Shown: piece by piece, positions 38,657-48,386 of the stretch
Layout of the letters: the number at the start of each line of letters is the position of its first letter
Position numbering within the stretch: position 1 is the stretch's first letter
Assembly: GCF_003994235.2 (NCBI RefSeq)
Contig: NZ_RYFG02000026.1
Location: forward strand, 33,962-97,961
DNA length: 64,000 nucleotides
Source: Candidatus Methylobacter oryzae
Lineage (GTDB): Bacteria; Pseudomonadota; Gammaproteobacteria; Methylococcales; Methylomonadaceae
Direction of reading: 5' to 3'
Notes under the pieces: model-generated
What the model was told of the DNA's origin: nothing
The model's database searches: none
What the model saw: only the letters and a program-made list of their open reading frames with translations
Position numbers and translations under genes: made by a program

Positions 38657-40570
38657 CTACGGTTCATCCTGAAAAAACGCCCGTACATCTGCTATATCGC
38701 GGGTACGCTTCATCGCCGGCACGCTATCCAAAAATATTTGTCCGTAAGACCGTTTCAACAAGCGCGGATCGCAAACCATCAATACGCCCCGGTCGGTCAC
38801 GTCACGGATCAAGCGCCCTATGCCCTGCCTTAACGCAATCACCGCGGACGGCAATTGGTATTCGAAAAACGGGTTGCGTCCTTGTTTGGTCATTGCGTCC
38901 ATCCGCGCTTTCAATACCGGATCGCCGGGCGAGGCGAACGGCAATTTGTCGATAATCACGCAGGATAAGGCCTCGCCCCGGACATCGACGCCTTCCCAAA
39001 AGCTCGACGTGCCCAGCAACACCGCGTTGCCGGCCTGCTTAAACTGCTCCAGCAACACGCCCTTGGGACGGCTGCCCTGGATCAGCAACGGAAAATCGAC
39101 TTTTTTCTCCAACAATTCAGCAGCCTCTTTCAACGCGCGATGGCTGGTGAACAGGAAAAACGCCCTGCCCTTGCTGGCCTGCAACACCGGCACCGCAAAC
39201 TCGATAATCAGCGGGATAAACGCAGGATCGTTCGGCTGCGGCAGGCCTTTCGGATGATAAAACAGCGATTGATTGGCATAATCGAACGGACTTCCCCAAC
39301 TCTCGCTGGCCGCATTGCCCAGTCCCAGGTTATTGGCAAAATGATCGAAGCGGTTCGCCACGCTCAGCGTCGCCGAAGTAAAGATCCAGGCCGCCTGATG
39401 TTGCTGCATAAAGGAGCGGAATTCGGCGGCAATATCCAGCGGCGTCCGGCTTAACGTAAACGTGCTTTTGTAGGTCTCATACCAGCGTATCCATTTGCCG
39501 CTGTTATCGTCCAGAATAATTTTTAGCTGCTGCAGCAGTTCGTCGGCGCGTTTAAAACACGAATCCAGGCCTTTGGTTTTAACCGAGGCCAGTTCCAGTT
39601 GATCGGACAAGCGCTGCAACTGGTCTTTTACCGCTGCCAGGCTCGCCGCTATTTTGGGATTGTTTTCAATATCCTGCCAATCGCCGCGTTTCAGCTCAAT
39701 GCCGAACGCCAAGCGCATGTCCTTAACCTCGTGTTCCAAATCTTCGCAGGCGGTACGCAAGGCCGGCATGTCGGTCGCGTCCTTGAAATATTCCATCAAC
39801 GCATCCTTGGCCAGATCATTCATCTGCTTGGCGCTGACGGTGATGCCTAAGAAATTCGATGCGGTATCGGCCAACTGGTGCGCCTCGTCGATAATGACCA
39901 CCTCGGCGTCGGGCAACAACTCGCCGAAACCGTTGTCGCGAATCGACCAGTCCGCGCACAGTAGATGATGATTAACGACCAGGATTTCGCTTTCCTGCGC
40001 TTTTTTCCGGGCCTTGACCAAAAAGCATTCGGCATAATCCGGACAATCCTGGCCCAGGCAGTTGTCTATCGACGAAGTCGCCTGATACCAAACCGGGTCG
40101 GCTTCGGCCACTTCGGACATTTCCGAAACGTCGCCGATTATCGTACGCTTCGCCCAGGATTTGATTTTTGCCAAGGCCGCCGCATCTTCTTTGCTGAATC
40201 CGAGCGTGGACGTTAACGCATTCTTCAGCCTGTAGGTGCACAAATAATTGCTGCGGCCTTTGAGCAATGCAGCAACGAACGGAGTCTTCATCGCCTTGCG
40301 AATGACCGGCAAGTCTTTGTTGAACAGCTGGTCCTGAAGATTTTTGGTGCCGGTCGAAATAATAACTTTTTTGCCGGATAAAATGGCAGGCACCAAATAA
40401 GCAAAAGTCTTTCCGGTTCCGGTTCCGGCTTCGGCGATTAAATGCCGATTGGCTTCGATCGCATCGGCAATGGCTTCGGCCATTTCAAGCTGGGCCGCCC
40501 GTGGCTGATAGCCGGGGATTACGTCCGCTAACCCGCCGTCACTGCTGAAAAAATGTTTTGAGTCTGTCAA
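38657..40570 (-). CDS. yoaA: DinG-family ATP-dependent helicase (YoaA type)
   Basis: A 637-residue XPD-like 5'-3' helicase with an iron-sulfur cluster. Motifs: Walker A AEAGTGTGKTF, the FeS cysteines in YLCTYRLKN and in NCLGQDCPDYAECFL, DEAH (VVIIDEAHQLAD), the SATLSVANRFD motif, TSSFWEGVDVRG, and QGIGRLIRD. In E. coli YoaA cooperates with DNA polymerase III subunits in repair of blocked replication. It lies about 190 nt upstream of tsaB, in the same direction. Confidence 0.93.
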   Translation of the reverse strand: MTDSKHFFSSDGGLADVIPGYQPRAAQLEMAEAIADAIEANRHLIAEAGTGTGKTFAYLVPAILSGKKVIISTGTKNLQDQLFNKDLPVIRKAMKTPFVAALLKGRSNYLCTYRLKNALTSTLGFSKEDAAALAKIKSWAKRTIIGDVSEMSEVAEADPVWYQATSSIDNCLGQDCPDYAECFLVKARKKAQESEILVVNHHLLCADWSIRDNGFGELLPDAEVVIIDEAHQLADTASNFLGITVSAKQMNDLAKDALMEYFKDATDMPALRTACEDLEHEVKDMRLAFGIELKRGDWQDIENNPKIAASLAAVKDQLQRLSDQLELASVKTKGLDSCFKRADELLQQLKIILDDNSGKWIRWYETYKSTFTLSRTPLDIAAEFRSFMQQHQAAWIFTSATLSVANRFDHFANNLGLGNAASESWGSPFDYANQSLFYHPKGLPQPNDPAFIPLIIEFAVPVLQASKGRAFFLFTSHRALKEAAELLEKKVDFPLLIQGSRPKGVLLEQFKQAGNAVLLGTSSFWEGVDVRGEALSCVIIDKLPFASPGDPVLKARMDAMTKQGRNPFFEYQLPSAVIALRQGIGRLIRDVTDRGVLMVCDPRLLKRSYGQIFLDSVPAMKRTRDIADVRAFFQDEP

Positions 40571-41034
40571 TTGCGTCTCTTGTACTACTTTTATTTACTA
40601 TTTTAATTCAATTAAAGCGCAATTCACTTTTTAACTGAATTTAAAAAAGCCATCCAAGCAACAAAGATACCAGATTGAAATTTTAAAGATAGAGGTCTTA
40701 ACCTATATGGTCGAACTTACCCCTATAACCGCACTGCCGAATAGGCCCGCGTTAAAACTACATCCCGCCCGGCTTGTCATTAGAGTTCCACTTGCTTAAC
40801 TATGGATTATCAATATTTAGCTCATCCCGCGTACAATGTAGAGTGTGGCTCCGTAGATATTTATACCCACAGGGCATAAGTAGGGTTTGAGCGGACCAGC
40901 CGCTCAACTCAGCTTTATGATGCCGGAATGCATTTTGAATTTTAAAGTAATATATATTTGCTTAGGTATTGAATTAGAAGATACTAGCCCATGGAAATAA
41001 ACACTTGGAAATAGAGAGTAGCCGACTAACGCTG
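40571..41034. repeat. Intergenic region with REP-like copy (40860-40912)
   Basis: No gene is supported here. The copy at 40860-40912 has an intact 8-bp stem (ttgagcgg / ccgctcaa) and a tail tttatacccacagggcataag that could form a second stem. It is the best-preserved member of the family that also occurs inside the LTA-synthase-like gene. Confidence 0.8.
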
Positions 41035-42090
41035 ATGAAAATTAATGATTTAACCTTTCTTCCTCAATACGATGACAAGTTGGAACAAAACGCGGAATAT
41101 TTGCGGCAAATACTTCCTTTCATGTCGAAGAATAAAATCGCAACCAATCCGCTGAATTTTGCCATTTTCTATGAGTATATTCTTGGTAGAAACATTGACT
41201 TAAACAATGACTTGGATGAAATCCTGGCAAAGCAGGATGATTTTACGACTGAATTAAGCGTTGCACTCTTCAAGAAATATATCTGCGATACCTCGATCGA
41301 TTCCCTGGAAAGAATAAATCACGTTCTGCTACAGCTTATTAATAAAACCGGCGACATCATAAATACCACCGGCGAACAAGCCAACGCAGCCACAATAGAC
41401 TTCCAGAACCACAGTAAAAAACTCGAAAACAACCAGAACCTGGCTGAAATTAAAATAGTTTTAGCCGAAATTATCGTTGGAACCCAAGGTCTTGCCGAAA
41501 CCAGCATGGCGTTGAAAGCGCAACTGGACGAGAGCAAGAAGGAAATGCAGCGGCTGCGTCAAGAGCTCGCGCAAGTACGCGAAACGGCAAAAACGGATGC
41601 TTTGACAGGTCTTTTAAACCGCCGTGCTTTCGATCAGAAACTGAACGAATTCGTTGAAACTCACCAACACAACGCGCTCGATCTTTGCCTGCTTATTTTA
41701 GACATCGATCATTTCAAACAGGTCAATGATACGTTCGGACACCAGATGGGGGATAACGTATTGCGCTATACGGCTAACCTGATGAAGCACCATATTAACG
41801 AACAGCATTATGCAGCACGCTATGGCGGCGAGGAAATGGCCATTATCATGCCCGATACGCAGATTAACACAGCGCTGGAAGTTGCCGAAAATATAAGAAC
41901 TTCTTTATCCCAGTATCCGTTAAAACTGAAAGGTAGTAAGAAATCGATTGGAACGGTGACCATTTCTATCGGTGTTTCCTGCTTTAAAATAAACGACACC
42001 GTCGAAAGCTTGATCGAACGCGCGGACAGGGCGATGTATCGAGCGAAAGAAAACGGCAGAAACCAAGTCATGTCTGAAAATTTCATCTAA
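41035..42090 (+). CDS. Diguanylate cyclase (GGDEF domain)
   Basis: A 351-residue cytoplasmic protein. The C-terminal domain (about 190-350) is a GGDEF domain with DALTGLLNRRAFDQ, ILDIDHFKQVNDTFGH and RYGGEEMAII as the active-site loop, so cyclic di-GMP synthesis from GTP is expected. The RxxD feedback site is not seen upstream of GGEEM. The N-terminal region is helical with a coiled-coil-like stretch (ALKAQLDESKKEMQRLRQELAQVRETA) and may sense an unknown signal or dimerise. The ATG at 41035 is chosen. A TTG at 41005 is possible. Confidence 0.85.
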   Translation: MKINDLTFLPQYDDKLEQNAEYLRQILPFMSKNKIATNPLNFAIFYEYILGRNIDLNNDLDEILAKQDDFTTELSVALFKKYICDTSIDSLERINHVLLQLINKTGDIINTTGEQANAATIDFQNHSKKLENNQNLAEIKIVLAEIIVGTQGLAETSMALKAQLDESKKEMQRLRQELAQVRETAKTDALTGLLNRRAFDQKLNEFVETHQHNALDLCLLILDIDHFKQVNDTFGHQMGDNVLRYTANLMKHHINEQHYAARYGGEEMAIIMPDTQINTALEVAENIRTSLSQYPLKLKGSKKSIGTVTISIGVSCFKINDTVESLIERADRAMYRAKENGRNQVMSENFI

Positions 42091-42150
42091 GACGCTGGAA
42101 ATGTAGCTTTAACGGTGAATAATGCAGCACTTACAAAAACAGGCCACACT

Positions 42151-42618
42151 ATGAAAAAAACGCTGCTTTCCATTTTAGCTATTTTCCTGATTATCGAAGA
42201 ATGGCTCTGGGATTTATTAACGGCATTTGGACGCTTATTATCCCAATGGCTGAACCTGCAACGATTTGAACAATGGCTCAGCCAGACAACGGCAAACATG
42301 GCGCTAGTAGCCTTTACCATTCCGGTACTGATTGTTACGCCGATCAATCTTGCCGCGTTTTGGTTGCTGGCAAATGGCTTGATTCTGCAAGGTATCCTGC
42401 TGGAAATATTGGCTAAATTACTTGGCACTTTGTTGATAGCCCGAGTGTTTGCGCTGACCAAAACGCAACTGTTAACTTTTGCCTTCCTGAGAATCACGTA
42501 TACGACCATCACTCGCTGGCTGCAATGGGCGCATGCGAAAGTCACCGAAACCACTGTCTATCGTTTGGCAAAGCAATTAAAGATCAAAGCCAAGGCCTAT
42601 TTTTTCAATCACGAATAA
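42151..42618 (+). CDS. Small multi-span membrane protein, unknown family
   Basis: A 155-residue protein with about three hydrophobic segments (LLSILAIFLIIEEWLW, NMALVAFTIPVLIVTPINLA, FWLLANGLILQGILLEILAKL) and a basic C-terminal part. I do not recognise the family. It begins at the ATG at 42151 (MKKTLL) rather than 42115, where an AGG precedes the start. It is 60 nt downstream of the diguanylate cyclase in the same direction, and could be co-transcribed. Confidence 0.65.
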   Translation: MKKTLLSILAIFLIIEEWLWDLLTAFGRLLSQWLNLQRFEQWLSQTTANMALVAFTIPVLIVTPINLAAFWLLANGLILQGILLEILAKLLGTLLIARVFALTKTQLLTFAFLRITYTTITRWLQWAHAKVTETTVYRLAKQLKIKAKAYFFNHE

Positions 42619-42860
42619 ATATCTGCGCTGATATCCGAGTCTTCACTCGCCGCGAACAGCAAGCGCCGTTTCGCTGCAAGCCGTCATCCTTACCGCTACG
42701 TAGATTTTTTGCTTAATAATGCGATGCCCGGCAGTGCCGGTTAGACTGTATATTTTCACCGCTCAAACAACTCAATCCCAATTAACGCATATTGCAAAAA
42801 CTATGATACAAAGTCGCATATTACGACATGCTAATATCAGTTGAATTGGGGGAAGCCTAG

Positions 42861-44477
42861 ATGAAAACCACGATTAATTCTCAACGCCGCAAGTTTCTAA
42901 AATATGCCGCAATCGGTATCGCCGGAGCAGCCACCTACCCGAGCTGGGCACAGACAGGCGGATTCGTCAGAACCAACAGGCCGTCCGACGATTTTCTTCC
43001 CGACGTTGAAATCGAATTGGCTATGAACGTAGCCGATGTCGCTATTTTAAACGGCGAAAAAACCCGCATCTGGAAAATTACCGGCAAGGTCCTAAGCGGA
43101 CCTTCAACTGTGCTTGATAATAATGAAGGGACCTATCTGGCTCCTACCTTGCGTTTCAAGAAAGGCCAAAAAGTCCGGCTGATCCTTAATAATAATTTGC
43201 CGGCACAATCGATTCTGCACTGGCATGGCCTACATGTTCCCGCCAATATGGACGGCAACCCGATGTATGCGATTAATCGCGGCGAAAGTTATATTTATGA
43301 ATTTGAGATTCTGAATCGGGCGGGTACCTATTTTTATCACTCCCACGCCCATGGCGTTACTGCCCGGCAAGTCTATTCCGGCCTGGCGGGCTTGTTAATC
43401 GTCACCGACGATCAAGAACAGGCATTGAACTTACCCAAGGGCGAGCTTGATGTGCCGTTGGTGATTCAGGATCGCAGTTTTGACGGCCAAAACCAGCTGG
43501 CTTATTCGGGACACATGATGCAGCGCATGCAGGGCTTTTTAGGCGACCATATCCTGGTCAACGGCAGGCCCGACTTTGTATTACCGGTGGCGACACGCGC
43601 TTATCGGTTCAGGCTGGTCAACGGCTCCAGTTCCCGTATCTATAAATTGGCGTGGGGTGACAACACGCCTATCACCGTCATAGGCGTTGACGGCGGCTTG
43701 CTGGAAAAGCCCGAACAATATCCTTATGTGATGCTCGCGCCCGGAGAAAGAATCGATGCGTGGATGGACTTTAGCGGACGGGCTGTCGGTACCGAGCTGA
43801 CATTACGCAGCCTCAAATTTAATGCGTCGACTCACGGCGGCATGGGCATGATGGGGGGCGGAATGATGGGAGGGCGCGGACACCGGGGCATGATGGGGGG
43901 AGGCATGATGTCCGTCAGCACCTTGCCTTCAGGATCGGACTATCCGATTCTAAAAATCCGCGTCGCCAAAAAGGAGCAAGGCGATAATATCCTACCCAAA
44001 ACCTTGACCCCGATCACTGCACTACAGGCCAAGAATGCCGCGAATGCCGGCCAGCCCAGAACCATCGCATTATCGATGCAGCACATGTCCGCGCTGCTAA
44101 ACGGCCGTTCCTATAAAATGGACGATGTTCAGCCCGATGAAATTATTCCGCTTAACAGCCTGCAACTCATCGAGTTCGATAATGGTTTTGGCGGAGGCGG
44201 TATGCATGGCATGATGAATATGCCGCATCCGATGCACATACATGGCGAGCAATTCCAGATCGTCAAACGGGAAATAAGCCCCGGCTTCGAGGATAGCTAT
44301 GCCACTGTTTCATCGGGATTCATCAACAGCGGCTGGAAAGATACCGTCCTGGTGATGCCGGGCGAAAAGGTTACGCTGCTAAAACCGTTCAACGACTTTA
44401 AAGGACTGTTCATGTATCACTGCCACAATCTGGAGCACGAGGATATGGGCATGATGCGGGATTTCCTTGTTAAATAA
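42861..44477 (+). CDS. Tat-exported multicopper oxidase (CopA/CueO-like)
   Basis: A 538-residue secreted copper oxidase. The N-terminus has a twin-arginine motif (QRRKFLKYAA) and an AWA-type cleavage region. The copper sites are all visible: HWHG (about residue 120), HSHAHG (160), HPMHIHGEQ (456) and HCHNLEHEDMGMM (520). A Met/Gly-rich insert in residues 330-355 (GGMGMMGGGMM, GMMGGGMM) is like the copper-binding loop of CueO. It probably oxidises Cu(I) or phenols and contributes to copper tolerance in the periplasm. A ribosome binding site (ggggga) precedes the ATG. Confidence 0.92.
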   Translation: MKTTINSQRRKFLKYAAIGIAGAATYPSWAQTGGFVRTNRPSDDFLPDVEIELAMNVADVAILNGEKTRIWKITGKVLSGPSTVLDNNEGTYLAPTLRFKKGQKVRLILNNNLPAQSILHWHGLHVPANMDGNPMYAINRGESYIYEFEILNRAGTYFYHSHAHGVTARQVYSGLAGLLIVTDDQEQALNLPKGELDVPLVIQDRSFDGQNQLAYSGHMMQRMQGFLGDHILVNGRPDFVLPVATRAYRFRLVNGSSSRIYKLAWGDNTPITVIGVDGGLLEKPEQYPYVMLAPGERIDAWMDFSGRAVGTELTLRSLKFNASTHGGMGMMGGGMMGGRGHRGMMGGGMMSVSTLPSGSDYPILKIRVAKKEQGDNILPKTLTPITALQAKNAANAGQPRTIALSMQHMSALLNGRSYKMDDVQPDEIIPLNSLQLIEFDNGFGGGGMHGMMNMPHPMHIHGEQFQIVKREISPGFEDSYATVSSGFINSGWKDTVLVMPGEKVTLLKPFNDFKGLFMYHCHNLEHEDMGMMRDFLVK

Positions 44478-44483
44478 GCCTCA

Positions 44484-44503
44484 ACGCGCCACGGACGGCG
44501 CGT
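44484..44503 (+). terminator. Possible terminator after the oxidase gene
   Basis: A 7-bp GC-rich stem acgcgcc / ggcgcgt (44484-44490 with 44497-44503), loop 6, 7 nt after the stop. The T run is short. Confidence 0.5.
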
Positions 44504-44602
44504 CGTTTAGAGCAAAATCCACATCTACTCACACCCTATCAAAATTACCAAAATCCGCCTGTTGCCGATAGAATTTTGTCCGTAACCCGATAATTTAAAG
44601 CC

Positions 44603-45154
44603 ATGCCCGATACGTCAAGATTATTCTTTGCTTTATGGCCTGACGATAAGACCCGAAAAACGCTAAGCCGTTTAACGCAATCCGTTTCCGCGCAAACGTT
44701 AAAATGGGTAAAACCGTACAATTTCCATGTCACGCTGGTTTTCCTGGGTTCTGTTGACAAAGATACTGAAGCATTGATTAAGCTGGCCGCCGCCGATATT
44801 AACGCTCAGCCTTTTACATTGACTTTTGACGCGCTAAATTACTGGAGTAAACCCAAAGTCTTATGCCTGACATGCCGTCAACCCGCGCCGGAGCCGGCAG
44901 TCATGTTGGCGTCCCAATTGCGGGCAGCGGCGGAAAATCTCGGCCTACATACCGATGAAAGGCCCTATACGCCGCATATCACCTTGGCTCGGCATGTCAG
45001 GCATCTACCGCAGACGGTAATTGAACCGGTCACCTGGCAAGCCGAAGCCTTCTGTCTCGTTGAATCTTGCAGCGAGCCGGAAGGAGTTTTCTATAAAGTC
45101 ATACAGCAATGGCCTTTTATCAAACCGGGCGCTAATCCCGGTCAATACCTGTAA
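44603..45154 (+). CDS. thpR: RNA 2',3'-cyclic phosphodiesterase (2'-5' RNA ligase family)
   Basis: A 183-residue protein of the 2H phosphoesterase family. The two catalytic HxT(L/I) motifs are FHVTLVFLG (about residue 42) and PHITLARH (about 128). The enzyme opens 2',3'-cyclic phosphates and can join tRNA halves in vitro. It overlaps the 3' end of xseA by 23 nt, in convergent orientation. Confidence 0.9.
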   Translation: MPDTSRLFFALWPDDKTRKTLSRLTQSVSAQTLKWVKPYNFHVTLVFLGSVDKDTEALIKLAAADINAQPFTLTFDALNYWSKPKVLCLTCRQPAPEPAVMLASQLRAAAENLGLHTDERPYTPHITLARHVRHLPQTVIEPVTWQAEAFCLVESCSEPEGVFYKVIQQWPFIKPGANPGQYL

Positions 45155-46496
45155 TTTGGCTGCTGAACCTGCCTTGCGCGAGGCGGGTTTGAACCGTATC
45201 GCCAAGCTTGAGTTGTTCGACGGAGCGGATGATTTCCCCTGAAACCTGATTGACGGTCATCGAATACCCTCTGTTCAACGTTGCCAACGGGCTGACCGCA
45301 TGCAAGGTTTGACTGGCGTTTAATAAACGCTGGTTAAGCTTTTCCAGCTTATGGTCCATTGCGGAAGTAAGCCGTTTGCTTAGATAGCTTTGCCGTTGCT
45401 TATGACTGTTTATCGCTATCGCAGGATTATGCTGCCATAACTTGGCCGTTTTGGCTTCAATCGTGCCGGCTATATGGCGGAGTTTTGCCTGTATGGCCTG
45501 GTTAAGCCTGGCTTCCAGTTCGTTCATTCGTCGCGCATTTCTAGCCAGTCTCTGGCCGGGATGTTGCTGTTCCAAGCGCTTGAACAGCCAATCCAAAGTC
45601 TGCTGTTTCTGGTTCAACTTTCGTTGCATTTGCTGTTGCAGCCTGGACTCCAGATACATGAAGCGCGACAGCCATTGCTGCTGGTCGGGGCTGGCATGCT
45701 CCGCGGCTGCCGAAGGCGTCGGCGCGCGCAGGTCGGCAACAAAATCGGCAATGGTAAAGTCGGTCTCGTGTCCGACGCCTGAAATAATCGGAATTTCGCT
45801 GTCGTGAATGGCCCTGGCGACAAGCTCTTCATTGAATGCCCAAAGATCTTCCAACGATCCGCCGCCGCGTCCGAGAATAATAACGTCGCAGTGCTTGTGC
45901 TGGTTAGCGGTGGCTATCGCCTTGGCAATTTCATATTTTGCGTTATCGCCTTGCACGGCAACCGGATAAACAATAACCGGTATCAATGCAAATCGCCTTT
46001 TCAATACCGTCAGTATGTCCCTGATAGCGGCACCTGTCGGTGAAGTGATAACGCCGATTGCTTTCGGCAGCGTCGGCAAAGCTTGCTTGTGAGCGGCGTC
46101 GAATAAACCCTCCCCGGACAATTTAAGCTTCAGTGCATCGAAGGCCCTACGCAAAGCGCCGTCACCGGCTTCTTCAATATGTTCGACGATAAGCTGGTAA
46201 TCGCCTCTGGGCTCATAAAGACTGACTTGAGCTTTAACAATAACCTGTTTGCCGTTTTCCGGCTTGAAGGCCAGCCTTCGTTGTTGGGTACGAAACATTG
46301 CGCAACGAACCTGGGCATTAGCGTCTTTCAGCGAAAAATAAATATGTCCGGAAGCCGGGGTGCTTAAGTTGGATAGCTCGCCTTCAACCAGAACAGACAA
46401 AAAATGCTCGGCGAGTAATTGGCTGGTTTCGCGGTTAAGCTGGCTAACGGTAATGATATTGCGTCGTGGAGAAGCCGAGGTAGAAGTTATATCCAT
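45132..46496 (-). CDS. xseA: Exodeoxyribonuclease VII large subunit
   Basis: A 454-residue subunit of exonuclease VII, which degrades single-stranded DNA from both ends. The N-terminal OB fold is seen in LVEGELSNLSTPASGHIYFSL; the central catalytic region has GVITSPTGAAIRDI, GRGGGSLEDLWAFNEE and SGVGHETDFTIADFVADLRAPTPSA, with the usual His, Asp and Gly residues; the C-terminal half is a long coiled coil. The N-terminal HyphHypo Asn-Arg-Glu (QLNRETS) is present. xseB is not adjacent. Confidence 0.95.
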   Translation of the reverse strand: MDITSTSASPRRNIITVSQLNRETSQLLAEHFLSVLVEGELSNLSTPASGHIYFSLKDANAQVRCAMFRTQQRRLAFKPENGKQVIVKAQVSLYEPRGDYQLIVEHIEEAGDGALRRAFDALKLKLSGEGLFDAAHKQALPTLPKAIGVITSPTGAAIRDILTVLKRRFALIPVIVYPVAVQGDNAKYEIAKAIATANQHKHCDVIILGRGGGSLEDLWAFNEELVARAIHDSEIPIISGVGHETDFTIADFVADLRAPTPSAAAEHASPDQQQWLSRFMYLESRLQQQMQRKLNQKQQTLDWLFKRLEQQHPGQRLARNARRMNELEARLNQAIQAKLRHIAGTIEAKTAKLWQHNPAIAINSHKQRQSYLSKRLTSAMDHKLEKLNQRLLNASQTLHAVSPLATLNRGYSMTVNQVSGEIIRSVEQLKLGDTVQTRLAQGRFSSQITGIDRD

Positions 46497-46537
46497 TACT
46501 TTACGCGAGTTGAAAGTGTTTTCTTATGGTAATGAAC

Positions 46538-47275
46538 TTAATTTTGTTCATGCATTTTTTGTATGCTTTCTCGTTGAAGTTGATTGATATAGCGCTGGAC
46601 GACCGACTCAAATACAGGTGTTATTTGGGTAAACAAGCAGCCTATTTTTTGAATTTTGAGCGCGGCAATTTTATCGGGATTAATGATAAGTTTAGAGCAA
46701 ATCTTAAAAGCGATAATGTCTTCACCTGCCCCTGAAAGTACAAGCTTGCATTTCTCCAATTGGGTTCCCGGTATCAATAAATCGGATATTTTAGTTGAGG
46801 TGTTAAGTACCGAAAAACCAGTCAAGCTAATGTCATAAAGCAGTAAATTAACGGGGTCCTGTCCTTGCAGGTTTAATTGGCAATAACTGCCTTTTGAACG
46901 CGGCGATTTTACTCGAAAGTATTCCCTGCGTTGCATCCAAAAGATTGACTCGGGGATAAGCATCGTAAACGCCGGTTCCCCGTTATAAAGAATTTGTTGT
47001 ACGTTGCTTCCTTTAAAAGAAGCTTTGATGCCTGCAAAATCGGCTTCGAAAATGATTCTAGGAGCTTTAAGAAGCTGTTGGTTTAGAGCTTCTTTGGGGC
47101 CGTAGTCAAAAACGATGGAATTATTTTTCTCGTCAATCTCAAGTATTGCGGTAAGAAAGAACGCCTTGCCTTCGCCAAAACGGACACTGAGCAGGCATTT
47201 ATTCTTAAGCAGTATCGATAAATTGTAAATTATTTGCCTTCGGTTGCTGACTGAAAAAGAGGTGTCGTCGCTCAT
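46538..47275 (-). CDS. PilZ-domain protein, YcgR-like (second copy)
   Basis: A 245-residue paralogue of the preceding gene, with about 45% identity by eye. Residues 1-120 resemble the YcgR N-terminal domain. The PilZ domain follows, with c-di-GMP-binding MQRREYFRVKSP (RxxxR) and DISLTGFSVL. I chose the ATG at 47275 (MSDDTSFSVSNRRQII) by alignment to the copy upstream. An in-frame start at 47479 would add 68 residues that overlap the upstream gene. Ribosome binding site weak. Confidence 0.8.
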   Translation of the reverse strand: MSDDTSFSVSNRRQIIYNLSILLKNKCLLSVRFGEGKAFFLTAILEIDEKNNSIVFDYGPKEALNQQLLKAPRIIFEADFAGIKASFKGSNVQQILYNGEPAFTMLIPESIFWMQRREYFRVKSPRSKGSYCQLNLQGQDPVNLLLYDISLTGFSVLNTSTKISDLLIPGTQLEKCKLVLSGAGEDIIAFKICSKLIINPDKIAALKIQKIGCLFTQITPVFESVVQRYINQLQRESIQKMHEQN

Positions 47276-47399
47276 GGGTAATGGCAGTTTCTTTAGTTGA
47301 TTGTCGAGCAACGGGCGGTAGCCATAAGTACTTTGATGCGTATAAAACAGCCGATGAGCATTATAAAGAGCGTCTGGTATTTTAACCGAGCGGCTCTTA

Positions 47400-48119
47400 T
47401 CACTCTTTCTGTAAGTCTTCCCGTTGGATCTGGTGCATATAACGCTGAATAATTTCTTCAACCGGCCGCGCCAAGTCAATGAATCTACAGCCTATTTTTT
47501 GAATCTTTTGAAGCTTGTCGGGGTTAATTATATATTTGGCCCGGATCTCGAAAGAAATCATTCCTTCACCTGTCTCGGCAAGTATCAGTTTGCTTTGAGG
47601 AATTGATGAGCCCGGAACCAGTAAATCGGAAATTTCTCTGGAAACATTCAGCATTGCAAAACCAGTGAGACTAATATCGTACAATTTAAGATTAACCGGC
47701 TCTCTGCCTTCTATGATTAATTGGCAGTAACTGGCTTTTGAAATCGGCGATTTTACCCTGTAATACTCTCTACGCTGCATCCAATAGAGAGATTTAGGAA
47801 TCGGCATGCTGAAAGCCGGATCGTTTTTATAAGTAATCTTTTTAAGAGCGCTTCCGGTAAAAGACACTTTAATGCCGTTATAGTCAGTATCGAATGCAAC
47901 TCTGCCGGCATTGAGGATGCGTTGGTTTAAATCTTCTTTCGAACCGTAATCCAGAATGACTGAATTATTCGCTTCATTGACGCCGAGCAAGGTAGTGATA
48001 TAAGACTCATTATTTGCGCCAAAACGAGCAGTGAGCAAACATTTATTTTTAACTAATAACGATAAATGATTGATTATTTGCTTGGGATTCTGGATGGAAA
48101 AAGAAGATATATCACTCAT
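47400..48119 (-). CDS. PilZ-domain protein, YcgR-like (first copy)
   Basis: A 239-residue cyclic-di-GMP effector. An N-terminal YcgR-like domain (residues 1-105: LLTARFGANNESYITTLLGV) precedes a PilZ domain with MQRREYYRVKSP and DISLTGFAML. Such proteins bind c-di-GMP and act on motility or surface organelles. No flagellar gene is nearby, so pilus control is a reasonable guess. The tandem duplicate follows, and a diguanylate cyclase lies 5 kb away. Confidence 0.83.
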   Translation of the reverse strand: MSDISSFSIQNPKQIINHLSLLVKNKCLLTARFGANNESYITTLLGVNEANNSVILDYGSKEDLNQRILNAGRVAFDTDYNGIKVSFTGSALKKITYKNDPAFSMPIPKSLYWMQRREYYRVKSPISKASYCQLIIEGREPVNLKLYDISLTGFAMLNVSREISDLLVPGSSIPQSKLILAETGEGMISFEIRAKYIINPDKLQKIQKIGCRFIDLARPVEEIIQRYMHQIQREDLQKE

Positions 48120-48386
48120 TAATATGTATTAGTTGGTTATTGATTATTTTCATTGAATGCAAAACATGATGTATTGCGCCAAAACTCACTCCTTATTATT
48201 AAAGGTTGCTGCCTAGATACTGAATAGTTTCGTTCAAACGCGAGCGCTATCGGGTGAATTCGTAGCTTATCTTCTGATTTTTTCTTCAGTTTACCGGTAA
48301 AGGTTTATCTAAAATGTTTTTAAATGCCGTTAACTTTAATATATTGTAGAATATTTGGTATCTAAGCACAAAGAAAAGGGGTGTGT
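48120..48386. promoter_or_regulatory. Divergent intergenic region
   Basis: About 270 bp between the PilZ pair and the exporter operon, probably holding both promoters. No RNA gene, riboswitch motif or terminator is recognised. Confidence 0.4.

Noticed and set aside
47275-47479. 68-residue N-terminal extension of the second PilZ protein
   Set aside because: It overlaps the 3' end of the first copy, and the first copy begins at the residue aligned with the internal ATG at 47275.
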